Part shown: one piece after another, positions 6,306-12,015 of the stretch
Layout: each line of letters opens with the position of its first letter
Position numbering within the stretch: position 1 is the stretch's first letter
Assembly (NCBI GenBank): GCA_020851015.1
Contig: JADZDN010000181.1
Span: 1 to 35,967 of the forward strand
Source: Alphaproteobacteria bacterium
GTDB taxonomy: Bacteria; Pseudomonadota; Alphaproteobacteria; JAEULC01
Direction: 5' to 3'
Length of the DNA stretch: 35,967 bases
Position numbers and translations under genes: made by a program
Notes under the pieces: model-generated
What the model saw: only the letters and a program-made list of their open reading frames with translations
Database searches by the model: none
What the model was told of the DNA's origin: nothing

Positions 6306-7135
6306 GCGAACGCGGCGTCTTCGCAGTCGATCGGGGGATTTGGGAGCACGACCTCTTGCTGGAGGACGCGCCGTTCTCCCGCCGTGAAGCGTGGCTCTGG
6401 ATCATCTCTGAGGCAGCGTGGCGCCCGCACCGCCGCCGTGTCATGGGGCGCACATTCGACCTTGAGCGGGGCCAGCTTGTCGCCTCTCTCCGCTTCATTG
6501 CGAGCAAGTGGCGGTGGTCCGAGCCGCGCGTGCGCCGGTTTCTTGCTGCACTGATTTCGGAGCAGATGGTTGACGCAAAGACCGACGCAGGAGTGACCGT
6601 CTTAACCGTCTGTAAGTATGTGCATTATCAGCGCGTCAGTCTTCCTAGCGACGCGATTCCCAAAGAGGACAACGACGCAGGAGCGACGCAGGAGCGACGC
6701 AAAGTAGAAGACAAGGAAGACAAGGAATTACCCTCCTCACTTCGTTCGGAGGGGCGCGCTCGCGCGCCCAACCCACGGGCGACACGGCTCCCGGACGATT
6801 GGCGACCGGACGAACTCGGTCTCGCATTCGCGAACAGCCGCGGCCTCCATGGCCAAGACCAGCGCGACGAGATCGAGAAATTCAAGAACCACTGGGGTGC
6901 GAAGGCCGGGAAGGACGCCGCCAAACTGGATTGGCCGGCGACGTGGCGAACGTGGGTTCTCAACTGGGTGAAATTCAATGGCAACGGACATCATCGAGCG
7001 GGCGGCGGCAAGCGCGGAGGTGGCGATTTCTTCTCCGGTCTTGCGGCGCTTGCGGCGGATTACGCCGGGGACGGTGCAGTGGCCCGGACGGAAGGCGAAG
7101 AAATACCTGCCGGCCGGTTTAACATTGACGGATGA
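6302..7135 (+). CDS. Replication initiator, O-like (winged-helix)
   Basis: A 277-aa protein from GTG 6302, which overlaps the preceding TGA. Residues about 1-115 read as a winged-helix DNA-binding domain (FSRREAWLWIISEAAWRPH, then RFIASKWRWSEPRVRRFLAAL) of the kind found in phage replication proteins. A charged linker at about 120-150 is encoded by short direct repeats resembling iterons, as in lambda O. A C-terminal helical domain contains WPATWRTWVLNWVKF near 215-230. The last 50 residues are Gly-rich and overlap the helicase-loader gene in another frame. Role inferred: binds the phage origin inside its own gene and recruits the loader encoded next. Confidence 0.7.
   Translation: MSERGVFAVDRGIWEHDLLLEDAPFSRREAWLWIISEAAWRPHRRRVMGRTFDLERGQLVASLRFIASKWRWSEPRVRRFLAALISEQMVDAKTDAGVTVLTVCKYVHYQRVSLPSDAIPKEDNDAGATQERRKVEDKEDKELPSSLRSEGRARAPNPRATRLPDDWRPDELGLAFANSRGLHGQDQRDEIEKFKNHWGAKAGKDAAKLDWPATWRTWVLNWVKFNGNGHHRAGGGKRGGGDFFSGLAALAADYAGDGAVARTEGEEIPAGRFNIDG
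6673..6704 (+). repeat. Iteron-like tandem repeats inside the initiator gene
   Basis: CGACGCAGGAG occurs head-to-tail at 6673-6683 and 6684-6694, followed by CGACGCAAAG at 6695-6704. Related copies lie about 100 bp upstream (GACGCAAAG at 6572-6580, CGACGCAGGAG at 6583-6593). A purine-rich doublet, GAAGACAAG repeated, follows immediately. The location matches the lambda ori within the O gene. The repeats may alternatively just reflect coding of a charged linker. Confidence 0.45.
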
Positions 7136-7577
7136 GGACGTTCGCGACGCTACCGATCTGCGGTGCGCGCTAGTGGCGGCCGTGAGCAGCGCAGCAATTC
7201 CGGAGGCGCGGCTCGCTCGCCTGGCGCTGATTACCAAGCTCCTGATGGGCTACCCGTCGGGCCAATCTTCTGCCGAGGCTGGCAAGGCGCGCGGTGAAGT
7301 GTATGAGGCAGCGCTTGACGACGTGCCGCCTTGGGCGCTTGCGGCTGCGGCCCGCAAGTGGCACCGCGGCGAGTGCGAGGGGAACCACGACTTCGCGCCG
7401 GCGCCGGCGCGGCTCCGCGCGCTTTGTCTTGGCATCATCCAGCCGCACCAGGACGCGATCGCGCACCTTGACGACCTGCTGGCGGCAAGCGGCACGATCG
7501 AGAAGGCGCTTGACCCAGCCGAGGAGCCGAAGGGCAGCGTCACCTCTGTGGTCGCGCGGGCGGCGCGGAGGGCGTGA
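6978..7577 (+). CDS. Helicase-loader-like protein (P-like)
   Basis: A 199-aa protein starting at ATG 6978. The central and C-terminal part contains DDVPPWALAAAARKWHRGEC, then HDFAPAPARLRALC, the layout seen in phage P/DnaC-type loaders and their C-terminal helical domains, with FAPxPAxLR. No P-loop is present, so it is not a DnaC-type ATPase. The first 52 codons overlap the initiator's C-terminus in a different frame (158 nt). A later start is possible, but no good in-frame ATG occurs before residue 90. Gene order initiator-then-loader supports the call. Confidence 0.55.
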   Translation: MATDIIERAAASAEVAISSPVLRRLRRITPGTVQWPGRKAKKYLPAGLTLTDEDVRDATDLRCALVAAVSSAAIPEARLARLALITKLLMGYPSGQSSAEAGKARGEVYEAALDDVPPWALAAAARKWHRGECEGNHDFAPAPARLRALCLGIIQPHQDAIAHLDDLLAASGTIEKALDPAEEPKGSVTSVVARAARRA

Positions 7578-7915
7578 TGGTCAAGAACACGCGCCACAAT
7601 CTACTGGTCGGCCGCGAGCACGATGGCTACGCCGCGATGTGCAGGCGGGCGGAAACGGCCGACAAAGCCGACTTTTTGTACGTCGACGAAGGCATTCGCG
7701 TGCCGGTGAACTGGTGGCACGAGCGGAAGGGCGGCGGTGGCGTCAGGGCAGCGGCGGAAGGCGCCCACAAGCCGGCGACTGCGGCCAACCTGCAGGCTTC
7801 TCCATCACTGCTAAAAGCGCTCGCCGAGCAGGGATTTACGGCGCCGGCCAAGCCGCCCGCCGAGCCCGCCGGCGTTCCGTTTGACGACGAACTTCCAGGG
7901 GAGGCTGCAGCGTGA
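7577..7915 (+). CDS. Hypothetical 112-aa protein
   Basis: Begins at ATG 7577 after a GGAGGG site; GTG 7574 is the alternative and overlaps the loader stop. The N-terminal half contains REHDGYAAMCRRAETADKAD and a Trp pair (VNWWHERK). The C-terminal half is Ala/Pro-rich and ends in a short acidic tail. No family recognised. It closes the tightly coupled replication operon. Confidence 0.6.
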   Translation: MVKNTRHNLLVGREHDGYAAMCRRAETADKADFLYVDEGIRVPVNWWHERKGGGGVRAAAEGAHKPATAANLQASPSLLKALAEQGFTAPAKPPAEPAGVPFDDELPGEAAA

Positions 7916-8130
7916 ATCTTCTCAAAGGATCGGAGCCGTCGTTCATGACGGCCGATCAGGCTGCGGCGCCCTGAGAGTGTCGATAGGGTCGAAGGCGTCT
8001 CGGCCCCAAATGATTAAGGCGCTGCTCGGGCTGCACACCGATGAGGTGTTCCCGGCCGCGTGCGCCGCGCTTCGGGCTGGAGATCGGCCTAGGTGTGTGG
8101 GTGTTCCGCAAGATGCTCGGTGTGGACTGA
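7912..8130 (+). pseudogene. Possible frameshifted small gene
   Basis: Between two intact genes lies a 220-nt stretch with pieces of protein-like sequence in successive frames. From a GTG overlapping the previous stop comes NLLKGSEPSFMTADQAAAP and a stop (7972-7974). In a second frame is MIKALLGLHTDEVFPAACAA. In the first frame again comes a tail FGLEIGLGVWVFRKMLGVD ending at TGA 8128-8130. The pieces would join if a few single-base insertions were removed, suggesting a decayed or mis-sequenced gene. An alternative is that the intact gene downstream simply starts further upstream. Low confidence. Confidence 0.3.
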
Positions 8131-8135
8131 GCGAC

Positions 8136-8717
8136 ATGCACGGGTGCATGGAGATGACGACGACGGCCGAGCCGCGGCTCATTCGCGACTACGACGACCT
8201 GATCGAGGAACTCCGGGCCCGCAAGGCGGCCTTGGGCGTGACCGACAAAGACTTCGAGGCGGAGGTCGGGCTCGCGGGCGGCCATCTTGCCAAGATCATC
8301 GGCGACGCGCCGGCCAAGCACCTCGGGCCGCGGAGCCTCGAACTGATCCTGGCGGGGCTTCGAGCGGCGATCGTGATTGTGGACGATCCGGAGCCGGTGA
8401 AGATCAACTTCGAGCGCCGGCAGCGGCCGCCGCAGAACGGCAAGCACGTCAGCAGGGCGGCGCTGGAGCGGGCGCGGCCGATCCTAGAACCCATCATTAT
8501 TAGTGAGCGTTCGCGGGCAAATCGCCGCAAGCAGCTTGCGATGCAAGCAAGCCAGCATCGCGAACGGATCGCTAGGCAGGCAGCCAAGAAACGCTGGGCA
8601 GGGCGTAAGGTTCCGCGCAAGCGGCGCCTCATTCTAGCACGTGCTGCCCAGAGAGCTCGTGAGCGCCGGCAGGCGAAGGTGGCGGAGAACGCGCCGGGAG
8701 TGGCGCCGGATGCATGA
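8136..8717 (+). CDS. HTH-like DNA-binding protein with basic tail
   Basis: The N-terminal part (RDYDDLIEELRARKAALGVT, then EVGLAGGHLAKIIGDAPAKHLGPRSLELILAGLR) matches an XRE-type HTH layout common in Rhizobiales phage proteins. From about residue 105 the chain is strongly basic (multiple Arg/Lys runs), likely a nucleic-acid-binding tail. ATG 8136 is given; ATGs at 8148 and 8154 are equally in frame and none has a strong ribosome site. A longer frame back to 7881 overlaps the previous gene and is not favoured. It is the last gene before the inverted-repeat island, so it may be a late-acting regulator of the rightward early operon. Confidence 0.6.
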   Translation: MHGCMEMTTTAEPRLIRDYDDLIEELRARKAALGVTDKDFEAEVGLAGGHLAKIIGDAPAKHLGPRSLELILAGLRAAIVIVDDPEPVKINFERRQRPPQNGKHVSRAALERARPILEPIIISERSRANRRKQLAMQASQHRERIARQAAKKRWAGRKVPRKRRLILARAAQRARERRQAKVAENAPGVAPDA

Positions 8718-8767
8718 GGAAATTCACGAAGGGCTCCCGCTATTCAGCGGCGCTGGAAGATCAATAA
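8714..8767 (+). other. Possible truncated 17-codon gene at the island edge
   Basis: ATG 8714 overlaps the preceding TGA in the usual ATGA manner but meets TAA 17 codons later (MRKFTKGSRYSAALEDQ), 18 bp before the left inverted repeat. A different frame from ATG 8710 (MHEEIHEGLPLFSGAGR) runs through the repeat to 8823. Either may be the stump of a gene cut by the insertion of the island. Neither is convincing alone. Confidence 0.25.
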
Positions 8768-8784
8768 ACAAGTCCCTAATGAAA

Positions 8785-8807
8785 GGGAATTATATACTTG
8801 ACTCCCT
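8785..8807 (+). repeat. Left 23-bp inverted repeat of the island
   Basis: The repeat starts GGGAATTATATA and ends TTGACTCCCT. It matches the reverse complement of 10312-10334 except at one base, and includes the -35 hexamer of an inward promoter. Confidence 0.75.
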
Positions 8808-8826
8808 CGCCTGCTTTGGGTAGATT
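8798..8826 (+). promoter_or_regulatory. Predicted inward promoter of the island, left side
   Basis: TTGACT (8798-8803) and TAGATT (8821-8826) are separated by 17 nt. The -35 belongs to the inverted repeat. It would transcribe the short leader peptide and the 46-aa basic protein. Confidence 0.5.
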
Positions 8827-8868
8827 TTGCCCATAGAAACGAGGGATGTTGGCACAAAGGGTAAGCGC

Positions 8869-8895
8869 ATGACCTACAAGGCGCTGATCCAATGA
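8869..8895 (+). other. Possible 8-codon leader peptide
   Basis: ATG 8869 opens MTYKALIQ and its TGA (8893-8895) overlaps the ATG (8892) of the next small gene. The overlap suggests translational coupling of the downstream gene. The frame is too short to prove expression. Confidence 0.35.
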
Positions 8896-9032
8896 GGAAG
8901 CCACGAAAACCGCCAAAGGCGCTGGACGCCATCGTGGACAAGGTATTGGCCTATAGGCCGAAACCACAGACTGCTCCCGCTAAGAAGCGGCAGAGAACTA
9001 AGAGGCGCTTGGAGAAGGCCCGCTCATCTTAA
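8892..9032 (+). CDS. Small Lys/Arg-rich protein, 46 aa
   Basis: The frame begins MRKPRKPPKALDAIVDKVLA and continues YRPKPQTAPAKKRQRTKRRL before TAA 9030-9032. A short amphipathic helix (ALDAIVDKVLAY) is followed by a very basic tail, a form I associate with small Rhizobiales proteins of unknown role. It lies about 65 nt downstream of the predicted inward promoter and is coupled to an 8-codon leader. Its 3' end overlaps the 3' end of the convergent HTH gene by 35 nt. Nucleic-acid binding is a reasonable guess from charge. Confidence 0.5.
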   Translation: MRKPRKPPKALDAIVDKVLAYRPKPQTAPAKKRQRTKRRLEKARSS

Positions 9033-9273
9033 TCCATCGCTCCAGTTCATCTGCGGCATCGCCAATTTCCTTCTCGCGTTGGCGCATGAGCGCGAGCGCG
9101 TCGGCGAAAACGCCATGGTCTGCCGGCAGTTCCGTCCTTCTCGTCATCCATCGTCGTATCGTATCGTCATCGACGTTGACTCCGCGCGCCAAAGACAGGC
9201 GCCAGCGTTCACCGTAAAGAGCCCGGCCGATGTCGGCGAGCATATCGTTTGGCGCGGTTTTACTTTTTGCCAT
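8998..9273 (-). CDS. HTH transcriptional regulator of the island
   Basis: From ATG 9273 a 91-aa protein. Residues about 14-45, beginning IGRALYGERWRLSLARGVNV and then DDDTIRRW, form an HTH of the ALYGERW-type found in many alphaproteobacterial phage genes. The C-terminal part is a charged helix. It is the last gene of the leftward island operon and overlaps the end of the PP-loop fragment by 14 nt. A longer start at 9303 would overlap that gene more and is less likely. It may control the paired island promoters, by inference. Confidence 0.65.
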   Translation of the reverse strand: MAKSKTAPNDMLADIGRALYGERWRLSLARGVNVDDDTIRRWMTRRTELPADHGVFADALALMRQREKEIGDAADELERWIKMSGPSPSAS

Positions 9274-9478
9274 ACTGCGCTTCAAGGTCAACCAGAAGAA
9301 CACCTATCTTGCGTCCTCGTCGGCGGGCCTCCTTGGCCGCAAGGTGAAGCATGACGGTACTGTCTTTGCCGGCCGAAAAACTGAGATAGATGCGGTCAAA
9401 TCGGTCGAAGATCACGCGAATACGGCGCTGCGCTGCGGTCAGCACGTCAACGCCAAGTGATTTTTTGAGTGTACTCAT
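9260..9478 (-). pseudogene. IbrA/DUF3440-like PP-loop protein, N-terminal fragment
   Basis: The 72-aa frame begins with GVDVLTAAQRRIRVIFDRF, then IYLSFSAGKDSTVMLHL, a PP-loop ATP-pyrophosphatase motif, and ends at LLVDLEAQYGKK. This is the start of the IbrA-like, DUF3440, phosphoadenosine-phosphosulfate-reductase family, whose full-length members run to roughly 400 residues. About 80% of the protein is missing and is replaced by the HTH gene. The start (ATG 9478) overlaps the upstream stop, so the stump is still in an operon. It may be a remnant, or a short protein kept for another use. A frameshift into the HTH gene at the A-rich junction was considered and is unsupported. Confidence 0.6.
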
Positions 9479-9897
9479 GAGAAGTCAACACCGACCGGCA
9501 ATATGCGTGATGGAAGGATAGTGATTAGCGCCGACCCTGTATGATCGCGTTGCCGTATCGGTGGATTAATAACTGAGTTGAATGCTTCGTCGCGCGTTAA
9601 GACGAAGGGCTGATTTTGTTCGTCCATGCCGACCCACACCGTACCGCCTAAATATGTCTTGCGATCATGGTCGAACCACCAGCGTCTGATTTCGTAGATG
9701 TCCCCCGGTCGGGTTTCGACCGACAGCAATATCTCCGATCCATTGCATGACTTTGTTCGCTTGACGAACTCGCGGTCAATTGTGTTCCTCGGCCCTCTTT
9801 TCAGAAGGGCGCAATATGCTTTCCCTTTGGCGTGATTCCGGTTATCCCATGGACTGTTGCGGCGCTCGGCCGACTTGATGCTCCGGACGACCATCAT
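9475..9897 (-). CDS. Hypothetical 140-aa island protein
   Basis: ATG 9897 overlaps the stop of the preceding gene and its own stop overlaps the PP-loop fragment. The sequence is moderately AT-rich by this phage's standards. It contains YEIRRWWFDHDRKTYLGGTV and VWVGMDEQNQPFVLT, which look like a beta-rich fold. No family recognised. The position, upstream of an IbrA-like stump, does not match a ParB-like IbrB partner as far as I can see. Confidence 0.6.
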   Translation of the reverse strand: MMVVRSIKSAERRNSPWDNRNHAKGKAYCALLKRGPRNTIDREFVKRTKSCNGSEILLSVETRPGDIYEIRRWWFDHDRKTYLGGTVWVGMDEQNQPFVLTRDEAFNSVINPPIRQRDHTGSALITILPSRILPVGVDFS

Positions 9898-10205
9898 TGC
9901 GGCTCAACCTGGATACCATCGCGCGCGATCTGGACGATGCGATCCCAATCGTCGCGGGTCGACTCCGCGCCAAGTTTCAGATCAAAGGCTTCGGCAACTT
10001 CTTCGGCCGCGGCACCATCCTTGCGCACCTTGCCGTAATGATCGCCGGTCTGAAATTTGTGCGGCGTGTCGTTCGCCTTACTCGACCAGACCACATGCTG
10101 ACCGTCGCGCGCCAGCGCAAAATAGACCGACTGCCGGGTGGTGCCGTTGATGTATAGGCGGATTTCGTCGGAGCCGGGCTTGGTCCAGATTTTGAGCGAA
10201 TACAT
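9894..10205 (-). CDS. First gene of the leftward island operon, 103 aa, unknown
   Basis: ATG 10205 follows a GGGAGAG ribosome site. A longer frame from 10286 would read through the operator-like dyad and is rejected. The protein begins with beta-strand-like sequence (MYSLKIWTKPGSDEIRLYIN), carries a Trp-Ser-Ser-Lys turn, and ends with an amphipathic helix. No known motif. Its transcript should begin at the TTGACT/TAACAT promoter within the right inverted repeat. Confidence 0.6.
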   Translation of the reverse strand: MYSLKIWTKPGSDEIRLYINGTTRQSVYFALARDGQHVVWSSKANDTPHKFQTGDHYGKVRKDGAAAEEVAEAFDLKLGAESTRDDWDRIVQIARDGIQVEPQ

Positions 10206-10259
10206 CGGGTCTCTCCCGCTTGTTTGGCCGGGGCCGATCCCCGCGCCGTCCTGATCTAT

Positions 10260-10280
10260 ATACGGGTAAATTGCCCGTAT
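10260..10280. promoter_or_regulatory. Operator-like dyad upstream of the island operon
   Basis: ATACGGG-TAAATTG-CCCGTAT forms a perfect 7-bp inverted repeat with a 7-bp centre. It lies just downstream of the predicted leftward promoter and upstream of the first gene. The HTH protein of the same operon is a natural candidate to bind it. Confidence 0.5.
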
Positions 10281-10293
10281 GTCCAATCACGAA

Positions 10294-10321
10294 ATGTTAC
10301 AAGGTTGGATCAGGGAGTCAA
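10294..10321 (-). promoter_or_regulatory. Predicted inward promoter of the island, right side
   Basis: On the - strand, TTGACT (10316-10321) and TAACAT (10294-10299) are separated by 16 nt. The -35 lies in the right inverted repeat, mirroring the left-side promoter. Confidence 0.5.
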
Positions 10322-10334
10322 GTATATAGTTCCC
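10312..10334 (-). repeat. Right 23-bp inverted repeat of the island
   Basis: Reads AGGGAGTCAAGTATATAG followed by TTCCC on the + strand. It is the inverted partner of 8785-8807 with one mismatch. Confidence 0.75.
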
Positions 10335-10349
10335 AAATAATTTGCGGAG

Positions 10350-10360
10350 GGTGCGTTGCC
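10350..10360 (+). repeat. GGTGCGTTGC element, copy 1
   Basis: GGTGCGTTGCC lies 40 nt upstream of ATG 10390. A perfect 12-bp palindrome, GCCCTGCAGGGC (10363-10374), lies between the two. This is the first of eight + strand copies. Confidence 0.7.
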
Positions 10361-10389
10361 CCGCCCTGCAGGGCGCCCAAAGTGGCCCG

Positions 10390-10980
10390 ATGGCGCCGCG
10401 CGCAAGCCCCACAATCGAAGATGCAAAGGCAGCGCGGCGCCGGCGTCGCCGCAGCGTCCGACCATCCGTCACCGCCCTGCGAGTCGCCGAGCTAAGCCGG
10501 CTATTCCGCGCACGCTACGGCGAGCAGATGCCAGACGACGACGCGGGCCGCGACGACACCGCGCTCATGTGCCAACACCTCGCCGCACTGCCCGGAGATC
10601 CGCGCCAGCGCATAGCCTCTTGGATCGAACTCCGCGCCCCGTGGCTGTCAGTCGCCGAAGCGAAGGCCGTCACCATCGACGCCATTGCGAACCCGAGAAG
10701 GTGGCGCGCCGATACCCTCGCGTGGCGCCTCCGGCTCACAGCTGCAGACCGTGCCACCCTGCGGATCACCACCATCGGCGCAATCGACCAAGGCCGCACC
10801 GCCCGCGAGACCGCCAGGCGAGCCAAGGCTCGAGTTCGAATGGAGAAGCTGCGACGAACGAAAGGCGCCAAGGCCCGCGCAGACTATGAAGGCGCCAGCG
10901 CCAACCACGCCAAGCAATGGATTGCCTGCGGAATGAGCCGCGCGACCTGGTATCGCCAAGGCCGACCAGCGCCACCGTGA
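10390..10980 (+). CDS. Conserved phage protein, possible HTH, 196 aa
   Basis: Starts at ATG 10390, and a longer frame reads through the GGTGCGTTGC element. The N-terminus is Arg-rich. The middle contains RYGEQMPDDDAGRDDTALM, then CQHLAALPGDPRQRIASWIE and LTAADRATLRITTIGAIDQG, and the C-terminus WIACGMSRATWYRQGRP, which resembles a resolvase-like or Hin-type HTH tail. I know this arrangement from Rhizobiales phages and genomic islands without an assigned function. It may be a DNA-binding regulator acting just upstream of the late genes. Confidence 0.65.
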   Translation: MAPRASPTIEDAKAARRRRRRSVRPSVTALRVAELSRLFRARYGEQMPDDDAGRDDTALMCQHLAALPGDPRQRIASWIELRAPWLSVAEAKAVTIDAIANPRRWRADTLAWRLRLTAADRATLRITTIGAIDQGRTARETARRAKARVRMEKLRRTKGAKARADYEGASANHAKQWIACGMSRATWYRQGRPAPP

Positions 10981-10984
10981 GACA

Positions 10985-11041
10985 GTGAGACAGGTCCGTT
11001 CGCAGCATATATCTTAATAGGTGCGAACGCACTTGTCTCAC
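10985..11041. repeat. Large inverted repeat after gene 10390-10980
   Basis: Arms of 20 nt (10985-11004 and 11022-11041), beginning GTGAGACA and ending TGTCTCAC, match at 18 of 20 positions around a 17-nt AT-rich loop. A further direct copy of GTGAGACA sits at 10977-10984 over the gene's stop codon. There is no T-run, so it is not an ordinary terminator. It may be a terminase or regulator binding site, or an RNA structure. Confidence 0.55.
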
Positions 11042-11318
11042 GGGTACGTCCCCGCGACGCATTCCACGCCACCCCGGCCGCAACCCATCGCAGTGCCAGA
11101 CAGCGCGATGGAGAAGCGGACAGGATGCACGTGTGCGGCTAATGTCTAGTCGTAACGGGTCCGAAACGATCTGCTGCCGTCTCAGGCCGTGCCGCTGATA
11201 GGCCAACAGTGGCATATGCGATCTAAGCCGTTGAGATTGCTGCAACCCGTCAGTCAGCGCGCCACGCGAACACCCACATTCTGCGGTGATCGAGCCCAAA
11301 TCAAAGGCCCTCCACACG
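11042..11318. other. Non-coding DNA upstream of the terminase genes
   Basis: No convincing gene on either strand. Open frames here have low-complexity translations. The stretch ends in a small CCCTCC-ACAC-GGAGGG hairpin (11308-11323). Position before TerS is where pac or cos sites usually lie. Confidence 0.4.
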
Positions 11319-11358
11319 GAGGGGGTGGGGGGGGAAAATGGGCGCGCGCGCCGGGGGG
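11319..11358 (+). other. G-rich tract with potential G-quadruplex
   Basis: Four or more G-runs on the + strand (GGGGG, GGGGGGGG, GGG, GGGGGG) separated by loops of 1, 5 and about 10 nt. It lies directly before the terminator and TerS. Possible packaging or replication structure, or a region prone to sequencing error. Confidence 0.4.
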
Positions 11359-11376
11359 AAGGTGCCCCCCCTTTTT
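11353..11376 (+). terminator. Rho-independent terminator before TerS
   Basis: GGGGGG and CCCCCC pair around a 6-nt loop and are followed by CTTTTT. It separates early transcription from the late genes. A GGTGCGTTG element follows 55 nt later. Confidence 0.6.
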
Positions 11377-11430
11377 CGCGCCGATTTTCCAGAAGTCTCA
11401 AGGACTTGGTTCCTAGGCGTGTGGTGAGGC

Positions 11431-11440
11431 GGTGCGTTGT
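11431..11440 (+). repeat. GGTGCGTTGC element, copy 2 (variant)
   Basis: GGTGCGTTGT, a 9/10 match, lies 42 nt upstream of the TerS ATG. The palindrome ATAACC-G-GGTTAT (11462-11474) overlaps the start codon. Confidence 0.6.
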
Positions 11441-11472
11441 GGGGCGGCGTCGGTGTCCGGGATAACCGGGTT

Positions 11473-12015
11473 ATGTCGAATGAGATTTCTGCTGATCTTG
11501 AGGGTTTCGGGCCGAAAATGTCGGCGCTGACGGAGAAACAGCGTCGGTATGTGCTGGCGATGCTGAGCGATCCGCTGGGCAATCCGACGCGGTGGGCTCG
11601 GGCGGCGGGCTATTCGGATGTGAAGGAGGGGGCGAAGGTCCGGGGGCACTTTCTGGCGCATGACGAGCGGATTTCGGAGGCGGCGCAGGAGGAGGCGGCG
11701 CGGCATTTGACGACGATTGGGCCGGTGCTGGGGATTGGCGTGATGTTTCAGATCGCGCGGACGAAGGGGCACCGGGATCAGTTGCGTGCGGCGGAGGCGC
11801 TGGCGAACCGGGCTGGGTTCCACGAGAAGACCGAGCATCTGGTGCATGTCCACAAGACGGATCGCACCGGTGCGGCGATGGTGGACCGGATCAAGCAGCT
11901 TGCGGATGCGCTGGGGGTGGATGCGGAAAAGCTGCTGGGGGCGAATTCGCCGGAGGTCGCTGCGCTCCCGAAGGTGATTGAGGGCGAGGTCGTCGAGACG
12001 GGTGGCGGGTCGTGA
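11473..12015 (+). CDS. terS: Terminase small subunit
   Basis: A 180-aa protein from ATG 11473. Residues about 18-48 (TEKQRRYVLAMLSDPLGNPT, then RWARAAGYSD) give the N-terminal HTH of phage small terminases, followed by a helical oligomerisation region (VGIMFQIART-like) and an acidic tail (EGEVVETG). It should recognise the packaging site, probably in the non-coding DNA just upstream, and load TerL. Its stop overlaps the TerL start (GTGAAA). The start codon lies within a 13-bp palindrome and lacks a clear ribosome site. Confidence 0.8.
   Translation: MSNEISADLEGFGPKMSALTEKQRRYVLAMLSDPLGNPTRWARAAGYSDVKEGAKVRGHFLAHDERISEAAQEEAARHLTTIGPVLGIGVMFQIARTKGHRDQLRAAEALANRAGFHEKTEHLVHVHKTDRTGAAMVDRIKQLADALGVDAEKLLGANSPEVAALPKVIEGEVVETGGGS

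Larger units (their letters stand above)
8785..10334. mobile_element. Lower-GC gene island bounded by 23-bp inverted repeats
   Basis: Near-identical 23-bp sequences (22 of 23 matching) lie in inverted orientation at 8785-8807 and 10312-10334. The enclosed 1.5 kb is visibly more AT-rich than the rest, and its main genes run opposite to the surrounding phage operons. It encodes four leftward genes (10205 to 8998) and one rightward small basic protein. No transposase or integrase is present and no convincing target-site duplication flanks it (only AAA on each side). It could be a moron with paired promoters, a non-autonomous element, or a cassette moved by homologous recombination. Confidence 0.5.

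Noticed and set aside
7881..8135. An upstream extension of the 8136-8717 gene back to ATG 7881
   Set aside because: It overlaps the preceding gene, its translation is unlike the rest, and the shorter starts begin exactly at the HTH region.
9240..9290. Programmed frameshift fusing the PP-loop fragment to the HTH gene at the A-rich junction
   Set aside because: The fusion would need +1 shifting at a sequence without a recognised shift site, and the HTH gene has its own ATG.
9832..10157. Rightward frames opposite the island genes
   Set aside because: They lie antisense to the coupled leftward genes, are Arg-rich and lack ribosome sites.
8785..10334. The inverted-repeat island as an insertion sequence
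   Set aside because: No transposase, and only AAA at each flank as a possible target duplication; kept as an island of unknown mobility.
11189..11416. A possible 75-codon gene in the region before TerS
   Set aside because: Most of it translates G- and C-runs, and it covers the terminator and quadruplex tract.
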